Source: Channallabes apus (Eukaryota > Chordata > Actinopteri > Siluriformes > Clariidae). From it: a stretch of DNA of 64,000 nt. The notes under the pieces are model-generated. The model did no database searches. It was not told the origin of the DNA and was given only the letters and a program-made list of their open reading frames with translations. The position numbers and the translations under genes were made by a program. The DNA lies in contig CM060109.1 of the NCBI GenBank assembly GCA_030522415.1, positions 2,301,641-2,365,640 of the forward strand, read 5' to 3'. Shown here piece by piece: positions 44,689-55,348 of the stretch. Numbering within the stretch: the stretch's first letter is position 1; each line of letters opens with the position of its first letter.

Positions 44689-46609
44689 AGGGCCTGGTTT
44701 ATCGAAAGCTTCTTATCGCTAAGTAGTTCTTAAGTTGCACCTCAACCTCTCTCTTAACGTTATGATGCATTTCCCGAAACATTCTTACGCTAAGTATCTC
44801 TTAGCTAAGTCACACGTTCGTAAGGTTGGTCTGGAGCAACCTTAACTCATTCTTAGCGTAGTTTCAGCTCAAGACGCTAGTGGCCGCCACTGAGCAGCAG
44901 TCTTTATAAATCAGCGGTGTATGTAAACACATTATGGCATGTTATCAAAGTCGTATTAATGATGGAATATACTGTAGACCTGTTTAAGAATTTATTTTAT
45001 TTGATATCAGAACTAATAGAGTGACTTTTAATTAGCCTATTTCATAATGTGACTAATGCATTAAAATTGCCAATCACTATTAATATTAAACAGGTGGCGA
45101 ACAATTAGGCAGCGATACAGCGTGGTGTTGTGTTAAACTGAAGATGGCGCCGTCCGTGGAGCCGTGTGGGTCATGTACATGTTTCCTTTAGACAAAACTT
45201 CAGCCCTTTTCATATTTTCCCCGTGGTCGTTATTTAAAAAAAAAAAGAAAAAAAGAAAAACGTTTTGCTTTCCAAGGCAACAGATTATGGAGCTTCTTGA
45301 GCTGCTCAGACCTGCGCGTGCCAGACCAACGCGTCGTACTTACTGTACTTACTGTACTTACTGTACACTCCCCATCCCGATGTCGAGCTGCTCGCTGCTT
45401 TTTCTTTAAAATAGGTTTCATTGATCATTAGCCATTATCCATAACTTTATGGGCTTTTCTTTATGGACACATTTTATTTTTACGAAATTTGATTCAGTGA
45501 AATGAGAAAATAACCTTGGGAGTTTCAAACCCCGCATCCATTCATTTTTTCTGGGTGATTGTAATGCTTAATACCCCTATTCACATATGCGGTTTGACTC
45601 GCTGTGAGATGCGGTGTTATACCCCTATCTCACTTGCGCAGTCTCGTAAGTAGGGTTCATCATGATTCACCCCGAGTCTTTGTGCTGTGATTACGTTTCC
45701 ATCTTTCTGCGTGAAAAATTTTATGTTTAATTTTTTTGCTGGTCCTCGCAGAAGCTTGCAGACCTTGCAGCACGTGGAATGTTAAAGGAACGTCACGGGC
45801 AATTGCGGCAGCTCACGGAGATGAGTCAGGCCACACAGGTGAGAGAGGGGTATTAGGCACCACACAGGTGAGAGAGGGGTATTAGACACCACACAGGTGA
45901 GAGAGGGGTATTAGGCACCGTGATCCACCTCGAGTGACCGCCCGACGGTCCAAAAAGATCCGCAAGGTCCGCGAGCTTCCGCATATTGAACATCTTTAAT
46001 TTATTTTCGTGGTAAAATGGAAACGTAACCACGGCACCAAAACTCGCGCTGAATCATGATGAACCTCCACTCTGTCATCTCATCGTATTCATTCCATAAG
46101 TGCGCTATACAACCCCAACAACTGACATGTTTCACATTGTTTCTGAAGCTGGTGAAGTGTGTTATCAGCTGTTTGTCCATCAACTATGATTATATATCTG
46201 GTTCATTTCACCGCCACTACAGGTTACATGAAAATATTAGCGACAGTTTGGTGATTTAATTAATATATTTGTCTATTATGGCATGTTATTGTTAAGTTAA
46301 CCCATGTCGAAATAAACGCTATTAAAATAATTTAGTGCAATGTTTAATTTGCATAGAAAATGCCGTCTTTCTTAACGAGGTCATGAACAAGGAGTCAAAA
46401 ATCGATTCCTGAGCCACCGATGTCCGCTAATTCAGGACCTTCACTGGAGACAGCGCCTTGTAACGTCGGATGTAAGAGGCAGCGACTTAAGAAGACTCCT
46501 AAGAGACAGTTCGAGAAATACACTTAGAAAAGTTATCACTTAACGTAAGATATATCTTAAGAGTCTTCTTAGCGCGCAAATAGTGTGCGTTATCGAGAAA
46601 CCGGGCCCT
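44689..46609. mobile_element. 1.9 kb TIR DNA element, non-autonomous
   Basis: The left end AGGGCCTGGTTTATCGAAA and the reverse complement of the right end AGGGCCCGGTTTCTCGATAA are inverted repeats. Both ends then contain CTTAAG and CGCTAAG-rich sequence. The flanks are GGTC on both sides, a possible 4-bp duplication. No transposase frame was seen. The superfamily is unresolved. Confidence 0.75.
45648..46073. repeat. inner inverted repeat with three 31-bp direct repeats in the loop
   Basis: GGTTCATCATGATTCA plus GTGCTGTGATTACGTTTCCAT near 45655-45702 is mirrored by ATGGAAACGTAACCACGGCAC and TGAATCATGATGAACC at 46015-46066. Between them ACACAGGTGAGAGAGGGGTA followed by TTAG is repeated three times (about 45834-45915). 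Possibly a MITE nested in the larger element. Confidence 0.75.
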
Positions 46610-47376
46610 GGTCTGGTCTGCAGAGGATTTCATAGTTTGTGCCTTTATTATTGTTTCAGTGCAATATGAATTTAAATGATCTATGAAATCACAATGAGTG
46701 TTTTTTTTTTGTTTAAATCTATATTTATTTTTAATATCCTTGGGTTCTACATCCATCATTGTTGCATCCTGCTTTTTCAGGTCAATTAGTGATGCTATGA
46801 TGTGATCAGCCTTTAAAAGTGTCCCTTGAAGGATAGAGTCCCGGAAATTAGACACACACAAGCACTCTCAGCACACTCACCCAGCCGTGGGGTATACAGA
46901 CTCTTTTCCTTAACAGTTGTTACTGTTAGGTACTTGTGTCTTCTTACATTTCCCCTAGATGTTGTCAAATATCCCAGGTTTCCTTGTTTAATCTCTGTGA
47001 GTTCTATCTCACTGCTTACGTGGCACTACGGTTAATTTCCTTCTCTTTTGTTTTCTACGTCTGTGCGTTTGGAGCCAACATGACGTAAATGCACCAAGCT
47101 GTTCTTTTTCTTCGTCTTGTCCTTAGTTTTTCATGCAGTTCTGTATCACTGAGTTTGACTTGTTCATGTTATTCGCACCTACAGTAGTCTGACCATTGAT
47201 TGTTTATTGCACGCTTCCGCAATAAAGACAGATCACAGGCTTTGTTGTGAAGTGTGCTGATCCACGCAGATCATATAGCTGCCATGCACAGGACATGATG
47301 AGCAATGACTCCGTATGTAAACTGAGAGTTTTACTAAAACACACAAGCAGCCACTTTATTTAATAAAGCATGCTGT
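46610..47376. other. intergenic, unassigned
   Basis: Contains GCAATAAAGACAGATCAC near 47218, which could be an old LTR polyadenylation site. No gene seen. Confidence 0.3.
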
Positions 47377-47746
47377 TGTCATGCGCACTCAGCCGCGACC
47401 GGCACTAGGACCCGGAAGTAAGACGGTCGCGAACCTGAAAGCATAAAAGGAAACAAGATGGCGCCGCACATCGCTCTGTCATTGAGTTTTGCCCATGCTA
47501 TTTCGGTATCGTTCCCGTTCACGTGAGTACTCACTTTCTTGGCTTTACTTTCAGACTGAGTGTGTGTTTATAGGACTAGGGTTAGATTGTGTCTTTCCTT
47601 TGCTCATTCACTTTGAGAGTCCTTATAGTAAATCGCATGATTATCCGGCCCGCTCGTGTCCATCCGCGTTTGGGTTTACCATTCACGCTACAGGGCTAAC
47701 TGCTAAAGCTATCGCCTTTCTGGTCATCCCGGGTTAGTTCCTGACA
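47377..47746 (+). mobile_element. solo LTR, copy 1, with 5-bp TSD
   Basis: Starts TGTCATGC.CACTCA and ends GGTTAGTTCCTGACA. It is flanked by GCTGT at 47372-47376 and 47747-47751. CATAAAAGG at about 47442 fits a TATA box. A second copy of the family lies inverted at 59282-59659. There is no internal region, so this is a recombination product of a full-length element. Confidence 0.88.
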
Positions 47747-48732
47747 GCTGTAGTGCTGGAATAGGACAAATGGCTTTTCTTCTGCTTTTTGTCTTTAGGA
47801 AATTCAGTTTTTTTGGTTGGATATTCAAAAAATTTATGTATTTATTTATTTTTAGGGGAGGTAATGTGATATATATATATATATATAGATATAAAATTAA
47901 AACCATAATCCACCCATTTGACATTATGATCTCTCTCACTCTTTTTTATCTCTCTCTCTCTATATATATACAAATTTATGAAAAGAAGAGTGGAAATCAT
48001 GGCAATTTAAAAAAAAAATAGCATTTATGAAAATATAAAAGCATAGTGTGCTTCATCAGCCTGAGTCAACTTTTGTTTGATATTGTATGTAAAGTGCCAG
48101 CACTGGTTTCTCAGACCCCTTCACCTCATGGTTGACATTTCCATATTCATTCTGTTGAACTCACTGTAGTTGAACACTACAGCTTCATCCTGTCCAGACA
48201 AATGTTCAGTGTTAGCTCCTCACAACTTGGCCCAGCAGTGCCATGAGAAGCTTCACTCAAGGACACACTTCAACTCCCAAACTGTCTCTCTCACAACATC
48301 TGTTACTACTTGTGCTTCAGTTCTGAACTTCACTCCTAGATGCTACATTTTACCTCTGCTGATGTTTTTGTTGAACTTACTGGCCTTGAACCAGGTTCAG
48401 ACAGCAGCACTGGTGTTTCCCAGTGTGTCCTAGGCCCTGCTCCTCAAATCTGGTCTGGTGCTGGACAAGCCCTGAGGAGGAGTCCAGCTTTCAAGATTTT
48501 GTCCAGTACCAGTCCCAGTATCATTATTTTGTCCAGTACCAGTCCAGCTTTCAAGATCCTGTCCTGTCATTGCAGTTAAATAACGCTACTGAAGAGTCAC
48601 ATTCCACTTTAAACACCACAACTACAGTAATCTGATCAATGACCTCCTGGAACCTGGAACTTCTCGAATGCTCCACACTGTAACTGGGATCAAATAGATT
48701 TTTAAAGACAGACACACGTCGACATCACACCT
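47747..48732. other. intergenic, unassigned
   Basis: Short (TA)n at about 47868-47888 and small GTCCAGTACCAGTCCAGCTT duplications at 48500-48560. No gene recognised. Confidence 0.35.
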
Positions 48733-48852
48733 TAAATCAGAGCAGAGCGTACCATTTTAAAGAGGCAACACTTTGATTGTGTGTGTGTTTAGTTCATGTT
48801 GCCTGGTTTTGTTCATAATTAAGTGGAATAAACATGAGTTTGAATGACAGTG
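48733..48852 (-). repeat. 1.35 kb dispersed repeat, copy B, right part
   Basis: The reverse complement matches the end of copy A (6950-7085). Copy B is split here by the retrovirus and continues at 55349. Confidence 0.8.
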
Positions 48853-49276
48853 TGTAAGGATTTCTTGTTTTTGCTAGACCCCGTCTAGTCAGTGCTCAGC
48901 CTGTACTTTGCTTCCCGCCTGGTACCAGGGAACCCCTCAATAATACACAAGTCCGTGATCAGTGAGACGTTCCAAGTTTATTGTGGAAGACACCAGTATA
49001 TATACCCACACACACACAAAGAACCAAAGAAGAGGGTGCAGAAGTGTTTACATTTGAGCAGGAATGTTTAGAAAAGATAAGGAAAAGAAGAACATAAAAA
49101 TTAGGAGTAGCTCTGCATTTACGAGCGTTTAACAGTTTTACGACCTTTAACATAAACTACTATAGGATGTGTTTATTGAAAGTGCAGCTTGTGTCGAGGT
49201 AAGAGAAAGAAGTAACATTCTGTTCTCACGCACACAGAATATCATGAAACATACTAAAAATCAAATATTCCCTACA
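48853..49276 (-). repeat. 3' LTR of the endogenous retrovirus
   Basis: 424 bp, TGTA...TACA ends. TATATATA (48997-49004) and, on the - strand, AATAAA (48977-48982) are present. No difference from the other LTR was seen by eye. Confidence 0.95.
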
Positions 49277-49290
49277 GTTCCCCCCTTTTA
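49277..49290 (-). promoter_or_regulatory. polypurine tract of the retrovirus
   Basis: AAAAGGGGGGAAC on the - strand directly before the 3' LTR, the plus-strand primer site. Confidence 0.85.
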
Positions 49291-49326
49291 TTCATAAGAA
49301 ACATCGTTGAATAAAACTCAGAACTT

Positions 49327-49575
49327 TCAAGAAGTCGCCGGCGGATAATAGGTCATCGGACACGGCGCAGGAACATAACCTGAAACATACTTATACAAAA
49401 AATTTTGCACACAGCGAAGAATGCATGGACCTAAAATACACAACAGGTCTGAATCATTGGTATATCGCTTAGCGGTCCAATTAGCGAATCGCCAAAAAAC
49501 ATTATCATGTGGATGAGGTTGCACTATGTACAACAATCTCTCATTCAAGATTAAGAGGACAAAGAGAAACTTCAT
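49327..49575 (-). pseudogene. env: env remnant: signal-like start joined to tail
   Basis: An 82-codon frame between pol and the 3' LTR. It begins MKFLFVLLILNERLL, a hydrophobic signal-like start, and continues with an NWT and an NDS glycosylation-type site. It then passes to LLCILGPCILRCVQNFLYKY, which resembles the membrane-proximal and cytosolic end of a class-I retroviral envelope. If so, one internal deletion has fused the start and end of env and removed the receptor-binding and fusion parts. That origin is inference from position and general features; a similarity search would be needed to confirm it. Confidence 0.5.
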
Positions 49576-49968
49576 TCTAAGGCGGGAGAGGTTACCACCT
49601 TACTCCAAGTGCTGTTCTATAAACTCTACAGAATTCTACAGAGATATAACAGGTTGAGTGTAAACTCGTGTGTGTGAAAAATCTTGTTCGCAATGTCAAA
49701 CATATAAATAACTACTAGTGGTGAACTATTGCCTTTCTTGACGCTACAGTGCTCAGAGTGCGGGCACGCCCAATCTGCACTCGTCCCACCTTACGAGGCG
49801 CTAAGACACCACCAGGAATGGTAAACTAATAGCAATAGTGAAGTCGTCCCGTGGCAACCCAAGACAATCCCTCTGTGTCACGTCACGGGTTGGTCATCAC
49901 TGCAGCACGTCTTCAGTCTAGGAAACAACAAAAATCACAGAGAAAGAAAGATAATAATACACAAACAT
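49576..49968 (-). other. retroviral segment between pol and env remnant
   Basis: No open frame of note. Probably contains the env splice acceptor and remnants of deleted sequence. Confidence 0.4.
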
Positions 49969-51996
49969 TTATTCATCCTTTGATCTCACGCCGACAGGAC
50001 ATCTCTTCAGCCTAGTAGCATGGATCCACTGTGGAAAAAGATCAGTTAGGACAGCAGTACGAGTAATTGCGATTATTTCTGCTGGTCCGTCATATTTACA
50101 ATCTCCCAGTTTTCTGGGGGTCAAAGATCTTATCAGAACAGTATCTCCCACATTAAAAGGATGTGGGGGTTTTGTTGAGGGTACTGGAGTCACATTAGCA
50201 ATTCGTTCATAATGTTTGTTCAGAGTATCTATTAGAGCAGCAGAATATTCAGCAATATGTACATCAAGATCAGTTGTTCCTATCGCGGGTTTACCTTTCC
50301 TCCATGGCACGGGAAAAGGTCTGCCAAATATAATTTCATGTGGTGACATGTGCACATCTTTTCTTGGTGTCATTCTCATTTCAGCTAGAACAGCAGGTAA
50401 CAGATCAACCCAGTTTTTACTCCCCATAGTTTGCATTGCTTTAGACAGTTTTTCTTTCAGTGTCCTATTTGTTCTTTCGACTATACCTGATGACTGTGGA
50501 TGATAAGGAATGTGAAAATGCCAGGACAGTGAAAGATATTTACACAAATTCTGTGTTACCTGTGATGTAAAAGGTGTTCCTTTATCCGAGTCAATAGCAT
50601 GAGGAACGCCATAACGAGGTATTATTTCTTTCGCTAAGACTCGGGTCACCACCTTTGCATTCTCTCGAGCACACGGGAAAGCTTCCACCCACCTTGAAAA
50701 CTTGTCTACCAAAACCAGAAGATATTTGAATGGGCCACATGCAGGCATATGTGTAAAATCAATTTGCCACTCTGCAAACGGAGCAGTAGGTAAAGGAAGA
50801 CTTTCGTGTTTACCTAAACCCTTTGTCACATTATTCTGAGCACACACCAAACATCTAGATATTAATAAATCTATTGTTCCAAGCATGTTAGCTATGCAAA
50901 AGAGTTTTTTCATATCTTCCTTAACCCCCCTTCGTGCACGATGTGTAACACCGTGGAACTCGCGCACGAGGAACGGAAGACAATGAGACGGCAGGCACAA
51001 ACGGCCATCAGCACAGTACCATAAACCATCAGAAGCAACGTAGGCGCCCTGAGCTTGCCAAAAACAGGAATCATTCGGCGTGGCTGAAGCTTGCAAAGAC
51101 AATAAATCTACATCGGGAATCAAAGAGCTAGCAAGAAAAGATGTATTGATCAAATCAGAACCAGAATCAGGAAAGAAAATCTGTTTTTGAGCTGCTTTTT
51201 TAGCAATACGATCAGCTAGCGAATTCCCTCGCACTTCTGTAGAATCACCAGAAGAATGAGCCTTAGTTTTTACAATAGCAAGAGTACCAGGTAGATGGCA
51301 TGCGTCTATTAAATCCTGAACAAGAGAAGAATGAGAAATTAGCTTACCCTCAGCAGAACGAAAACCCCTGGATTGCCAGATGCGGCCAAAGTCGTGAGCG
51401 ATACCAAAAGCGTAACGAGAATCAGTGTATATAGTGACATCTTTTCCTTCAGAAAGAACACACGCACGAGTTAGAGCAAAAAGTTCAGCTGCCTGAGCAG
51501 ATGAGAAAGGGAGAGAGTAAGCTTCAATGGTTATATCTGGCAGTGCACACACAGAATAACCACAGAGAAATTTCCCATCATATGGTTTTGAACAGGAACC
51601 ATCTACAAACAAAATGTCACCAGTTGTTAATGGAGTAGAAGATAGATCAGGACGTATACTAGTGGAGTGAATAATCTCTGAACAACAGTCATGATCTGTG
51701 TCTATTAGCGTGTCATCCTGTGCATTGATCAAGCGTGCCAGAGCATATCCGAGGGTGTCAAAAGAAGAGGTGGTTTTTATCTCTAAGTTACTTGTAGAAC
51801 ACAGGATAATCTCATACCCAGACCGTCTCTGAGCCGTCATGTGTTGTGTTTGAATGTTCTGCAGCACTTGTTTAACCTGATGTGGAGAATACAAAATTAA
51901 AGGATTAGAGAGAACAATCTTTTCAGCATCTTGTACCATCACCGCACAGGCCGGCCACAGCCCTGAGACAGGCAGGCAAACCTTGTGCCACAGCAT
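49969..51996 (-). pseudogene. pol: retroviral pol, 3' part: RT connection remnant, RNase H, integrase
   Basis: A 675-codon frame, open to its end. Residues about 20-130 are the RT connection region. RNase H follows with LFVDGSC, AAELFAL, YTDSRYAF and GNSLADRIAKKAA (the D-E-D-D set). Integrase follows: H..TH near residue 350 and CLVCAQNN for the HHCC zinc domain, then DFTHMP, a central DSDKGTPF and HPQSSGIVERTNRTLKEKL for the DDE core, and a C-terminal domain ending WIHATRLKRC. RNase H and integrase look intact. It starts with ATG right after an in-frame TAG, but that ATG is probably not a real start: the first 20 or so codons look like connection-domain sequence read in a shifted frame. Confidence 0.9.
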
Positions 51997-52809
51997 CTAA
52001 AGTTTTAGATAAGAAAGCACATCAGGCACAACAGGTGCTACAGGGATAATTATGTCATTTATTTTTCTCAAATCTTGTGTAAATCTCCACGTACCATCAG
52101 GTTTCAGTACTGGATTAACAGGTGTGTTATAAGAACTTACACAGGGTTTAATAACACCCTGCTTGAGCAATGAGCTTAAAATTTCATCTATTCCTGAGGC
52201 CTTGGCCTCGGAGAGTGGATATTGTTTGATGTACACAGGTTGCAAATGTTTTAATTTAGCTTCATAAGGAACACAGTGTACTAACCCCACCTCATCCTTA
52301 TGTTCAGCCCACAGACTGCTCGGCACACATTGAAGGGCAGCAGGAATAGAGCTGTTCTGTGAAGAAAGGAAACAATTATTTACACGCATATTTGTGAGGT
52401 GGGAAAAAGGAACTGAATCAGGCACTTCAACAGTGAGTTTTGCGCCAGAAAAAGTCAAGGACATGTGTAATCTGCTCATTAAATCGCGTCCTAGCAGATT
52501 AAAAGGACAATCAGGCATACAGACAAAACGATGAGAGAGATGAATTCCCTTATCTAAAGGACATGTTACAGTTACCTGAGGAGTGAAATAATTTCGTTGA
52601 GCAACCCCTTCAATTCCCACAGAGCTGATACTTTTATTCGAGAGCGGTCCCTCATAATCACGACCTAAAGACGACATTGTAGCTCCCGTATCCACCAAAA
52701 AAGAGAATACAGAACCATCTATACACAATTCTATAAAGGGCAACTCATTAACCTGAGGTGACTCGAAAGTACAAAGTAACATCGCGGGGCTGGAACTCTG
52801 CGGGCATCC
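51997..52809 (-). pseudogene. pol: retroviral pol, 5' part: protease and RT start, truncated
   Basis: Continues in the gag frame after the gag TAG. The protease has the active-site LVDTGA near residue 40 and LLGRDLM near residue 105, so it looks complete. The RT fingers follow (LVHCVPYEAKL, KQGVIKPCVSSYNTPVNPVL, WRFTQDLRKIND) but the frame stops with TAG at 51997-51999 after SYLKL. The palm with the catalytic YxDD block is absent: a deletion of roughly 250 codons or more joins the fingers to the connection region. Without it the element cannot make DNA itself. Confidence 0.9.
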
Positions 52810-52815
52810 CTATGC
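52807..52815 (-). promoter_or_regulatory. gag-pol TAG readthrough site
   Basis: The gag stop is TAG at 52810-52812, followed by GGATGC. Gag and pol are in the same frame (no shift), and the nine codons between the stop and the first pol ATG are open. This is the termination-suppression arrangement of gammaretroviruses. A downstream pseudoknot was not verified. Confidence 0.65.
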
Positions 52816-54582
52816 ATCATATGCTCCTACCTGCATCCCTGAGAAGGGATTGGGTCTATATTGCTGCTGCTGTTGTTGTGGTTGTACTCGCTGTGGTGGC
52901 TGCTGTGAAGGATTAGGAGAAAACACCTTATTAGCATCATGCCACTGATCATCATTCAATCGATTGTACACATTCTGTCCACTACGTCCCTCATCAAGGG
53001 CCTTCGTGCGACATTCACGAGCCCAATGACCTTCTTTATAACAATAATAACAATAACCAGATCTACGGGGTGCACTCTGACCCTGCAGACCTCCTCTACC
53101 TCTTCCACAGCCTCCTCGGCCTCCTCTACCCCCCCTTTTTCCACCTCTGTGTCCTTCACTCTCCACAAACAAACATGCCACTTGTCTGTTTTCTAAAATA
53201 CCGTCTCCTTCCAGTGTTCTCACACGCTCACCTAATTTTTTAATAGTCGTTGTAGAACGGTCTGACAATTGAAACTTTAAAATCTTCATGATTTCTGGTC
53301 GACAATTATTCAAGAAGGTGGTAAGGAAAAGTGGGTTAGGGTTTTCTTCAGGGAGGGGCATACCACCCAAAAGGGTCCAGGTCTCTCGAAACCTCTCCAG
53401 AAACCTGGATGTGGTCTCACTCTTTTCTTGTTTACAATTAGTTACCTGTGACAGATCCTGACTAGCTTGTTGACGTGCAAGAAGATAAGTAGTTAGCTCA
53501 TCTTTTAAAAGTTTCATAGCCTCATTAGAATTACCCCAAAGAAAATCATATTCCTTCTTTTTTCGTCTCCCCCCTCCCTCTACGTCTTCATGTTTCACCA
53601 CTACAGTCCATCTGTCTTTTTCAGGATCTAAACATTTTACCGTCTTTATCAAATCAGCCTCATCGTACCCATCTCCCAAAACCGACTGCAAAATAAAGCG
53701 ATAATCCGCACCCACGAGCTGACAGTGCCTGGAAGCCTTTATCAGCATATCAACAAAATGCAAAGGTTTGTTGGGAGAAGGGAGCATCTTAATAATGTCC
53801 TTCAGCGTGCTTACGGATGGTGGAAGGATTTTTGGACCCTTTGGTCCCATAGAGAAAACAAACGCAGTGTTTTCTTGTCGAGGTTTGGGGCGAGACCTCT
53901 CATCCGGACCTTCATCGTCCGAGTTATCAAAATCCTCACCATCAGTATCCTCGGGATCATCCGAAAGAGGGCTCTCAGGAGTTCGTCCTGACACCCTCTT
54001 GGGAGTCTTTCCCTTTCCTGAGGCACACACTTCCGACGAAGGTGAGCACGGTTTTGTGGGTACGGGAGAGACAGGCACAGATGGGCAGCTCACAAAAGGA
54101 TTAGTGGGATTCAAATTAGGATAAATTTTCTCAATTATTTGTTGGTTAGATGCTGATGTTTCTATGTCAACATGATATGGAGGAGGGATCGGAAAGGTTG
54201 AATGAACGGGCGGCTTGAATTTAGTTTCGGATGTGACCTTTGGAATCTTTTTCTTCTGTATTTTAGTTTCTTTTATGTCTAAGTATTTATCCCAAAGAGC
54301 TTTCATTTCTACCCATTTTTGATAACATGAACCCATGTAAGGATAATCCCATCCTGGGTCACCCATACCCTCATATATCTGAGAGTAAGCAGAGGCTAGA
54401 TATTCAGGCTTAAAAGTACCTCCGCGTGGATAGGTTAAAAATTGAAATTGTGGTTCAGTCCACCCTGATAAATTATCAAGCCAAGGTATGGTAAAATAAG
54501 TGAGTCCACACCTATTCATCCAGTCGCGCGGAACCTCTTCTGGGTCCGGCTTTGGATAAGTAGTTGTGTTCTTATTACCCAT
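52810..54582 (-). CDS. gag: retroviral Gag polyprotein, intact
   Basis: 590 codons. The ATG at 54580-54582 is chosen because it gives MGNKNTTT, a glycine-2 N-myristoylation signal for membrane targeting of matrix. The frame is open 24 codons further upstream without such a signal. Order: matrix; a proline-rich part with PIPPPYHVD (a PPxY late-budding motif) near residue 145; an acidic linker; capsid with the major homology-like segment KSETTSRFLERFRETWTLL; a glycine-arginine rich stretch; one CCHC zinc knuckle CYYCYKEGHWARECR near residue 525; and a glutamine-proline rich end. One zinc knuckle and the layout fit class-I retroviruses. No stops or frameshifts were seen, so particles could in principle be made. 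Splice donor and primer site lie upstream in the leader. Confidence 0.92.
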   Translation of the reverse strand: MGNKNTTTYPKPDPEEVPRDWMNRCGLTYFTIPWLDNLSGWTEPQFQFLTYPRGGTFKPEYLASAYSQIYEGMGDPGWDYPYMGSCYQKWVEMKALWDKYLDIKETKIQKKKIPKVTSETKFKPPVHSTFPIPPPYHVDIETSASNQQIIEKIYPNLNPTNPFVSCPSVPVSPVPTKPCSPSSEVCASGKGKTPKRVSGRTPESPLSDDPEDTDGEDFDNSDDEGPDERSRPKPRQENTAFVFSMGPKGPKILPPSVSTLKDIIKMLPSPNKPLHFVDMLIKASRHCQLVGADYRFILQSVLGDGYDEADLIKTVKCLDPEKDRWTVVVKHEDVEGGGRRKKKEYDFLWGNSNEAMKLLKDELTTYLLARQQASQDLSQVTNCKQEKSETTSRFLERFRETWTLLGGMPLPEENPNPLFLTTFLNNCRPEIMKILKFQLSDRSTTTIKKLGERVRTLEGDGILENRQVACLFVESEGHRGGKRGGRGGRGGCGRGRGGLQGQSAPRRSGYCYYCYKEGHWARECRTKALDEGRSGQNVYNRLNDDQWHDANKVFSPNPSQQPPQRVQPQQQQQQYRPNPFSGMQVGAYDA

Positions 54583-54898
54583 TTTATAAATGTGAATTAA
54601 CCCGCGACAGAAAGAACCAATATCTTCAACAAAAAACACACAATACAACAACAAAAGACAACAAAAAAGAGCTCAACAAAGACAAAAAAACAAAAAAGAG
54701 CGGGCAACAGAATACAGCTTCCACACTATGCTTCAGTTCAAGGAACCTTTCAGAAGCGAGCGCGCGCTATACTGGCGTAAAAGCCACAAGACAATCCTCC
54801 CCCGTACTATATATGGTCCAGATACCAAAAACCAGGGAGCGTGCTTGCTCTATCCTTATAGAGAAAAATAAAAAAGCAGCACTCACCTGATTAGAGGT
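54583..54898 (-). promoter_or_regulatory. retroviral leader with splice donor
   Basis: CAG then GTGAGT on the - strand (cut after 54887) is a strong splice donor just downstream of the primer site. The leader probably holds the packaging signal, which is not identifiable by eye. Confidence 0.65.
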
Positions 54899-54916
54899 AT
54901 CCCGGACGAGCCCCCA
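54899..54916 (-). promoter_or_regulatory. primer-binding site, tRNA-Pro
   Basis: TGGGGGCTCGTCCGGGAT, three bases after the 5' LTR on the - strand. It is complementary to the 3' end of tRNA-Pro, the primer of many gammaretroviruses. Confidence 0.95.
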
Positions 54917-54919
54917 AAT

Positions 54920-55343
54920 TGTAAGGATTTCTTGTTTTTGCTAGACCCCGTCTAGTCAGTGCTCAGCCTGTACTTTGCTTCCCGCCTGGTACCAGGGAAC
55001 CCCTCAATAATACACAAGTCCGTGATCAGTGAGACGTTCCAAGTTTATTGTGGAAGACACCAGTATATATACCCACACACACACAAAGAACCAAAGAAGA
55101 GGGTGCAGAAGTGTTTACATTTGAGCAGGAATGTTTAGAAAAGATAAGGAAAAGAAGAACATAAAAATTAGGAGTAGCTCTGCATTTACGAGCGTTTAAC
55201 AGTTTTACGACCTTTAACATAAACTACTATAGGATGTGTTTATTGAAAGTGCAGCTTGTGTCGAGGTAAGAGAAAGAAGTAACATTCTGTTCTCACGCAC
55301 ACAGAATATCATGAAACATACTAAAAATCAAATATTCCCTACA
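54920..55343 (-). repeat. 5' LTR of the endogenous retrovirus
   Basis: 424 bp. On the - strand TATATATA is at 55071-55064 and AATAAA at 55049-55044, so the polyadenylation signal lies close behind the TATA box. Next to the primer site. Confidence 0.95.
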
Positions 55344-55348
55344 CAGTG

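Larger units (their letters stand above)
48853..55343 (-). mobile_element. gammaretrovirus-like endogenous retrovirus, RT and env deleted
   Basis: A 6491-bp provirus on the - strand with two 424-bp LTRs, a CAGTG duplication at 48848-48852 and 55344-55348, a primer site complementary to tRNA-Pro, gag and pol in one frame separated by TAG, and a polypurine tract. Class I (gamma-like) is supported by the primer site, the TAG arrangement, the gag late-domain and single zinc knuckle, and the integrase C-terminal domain. The RT catalytic core and nearly all of env are missing, so it cannot replicate alone. Apparently identical LTRs indicate a recent insertion. Confidence 0.95.
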
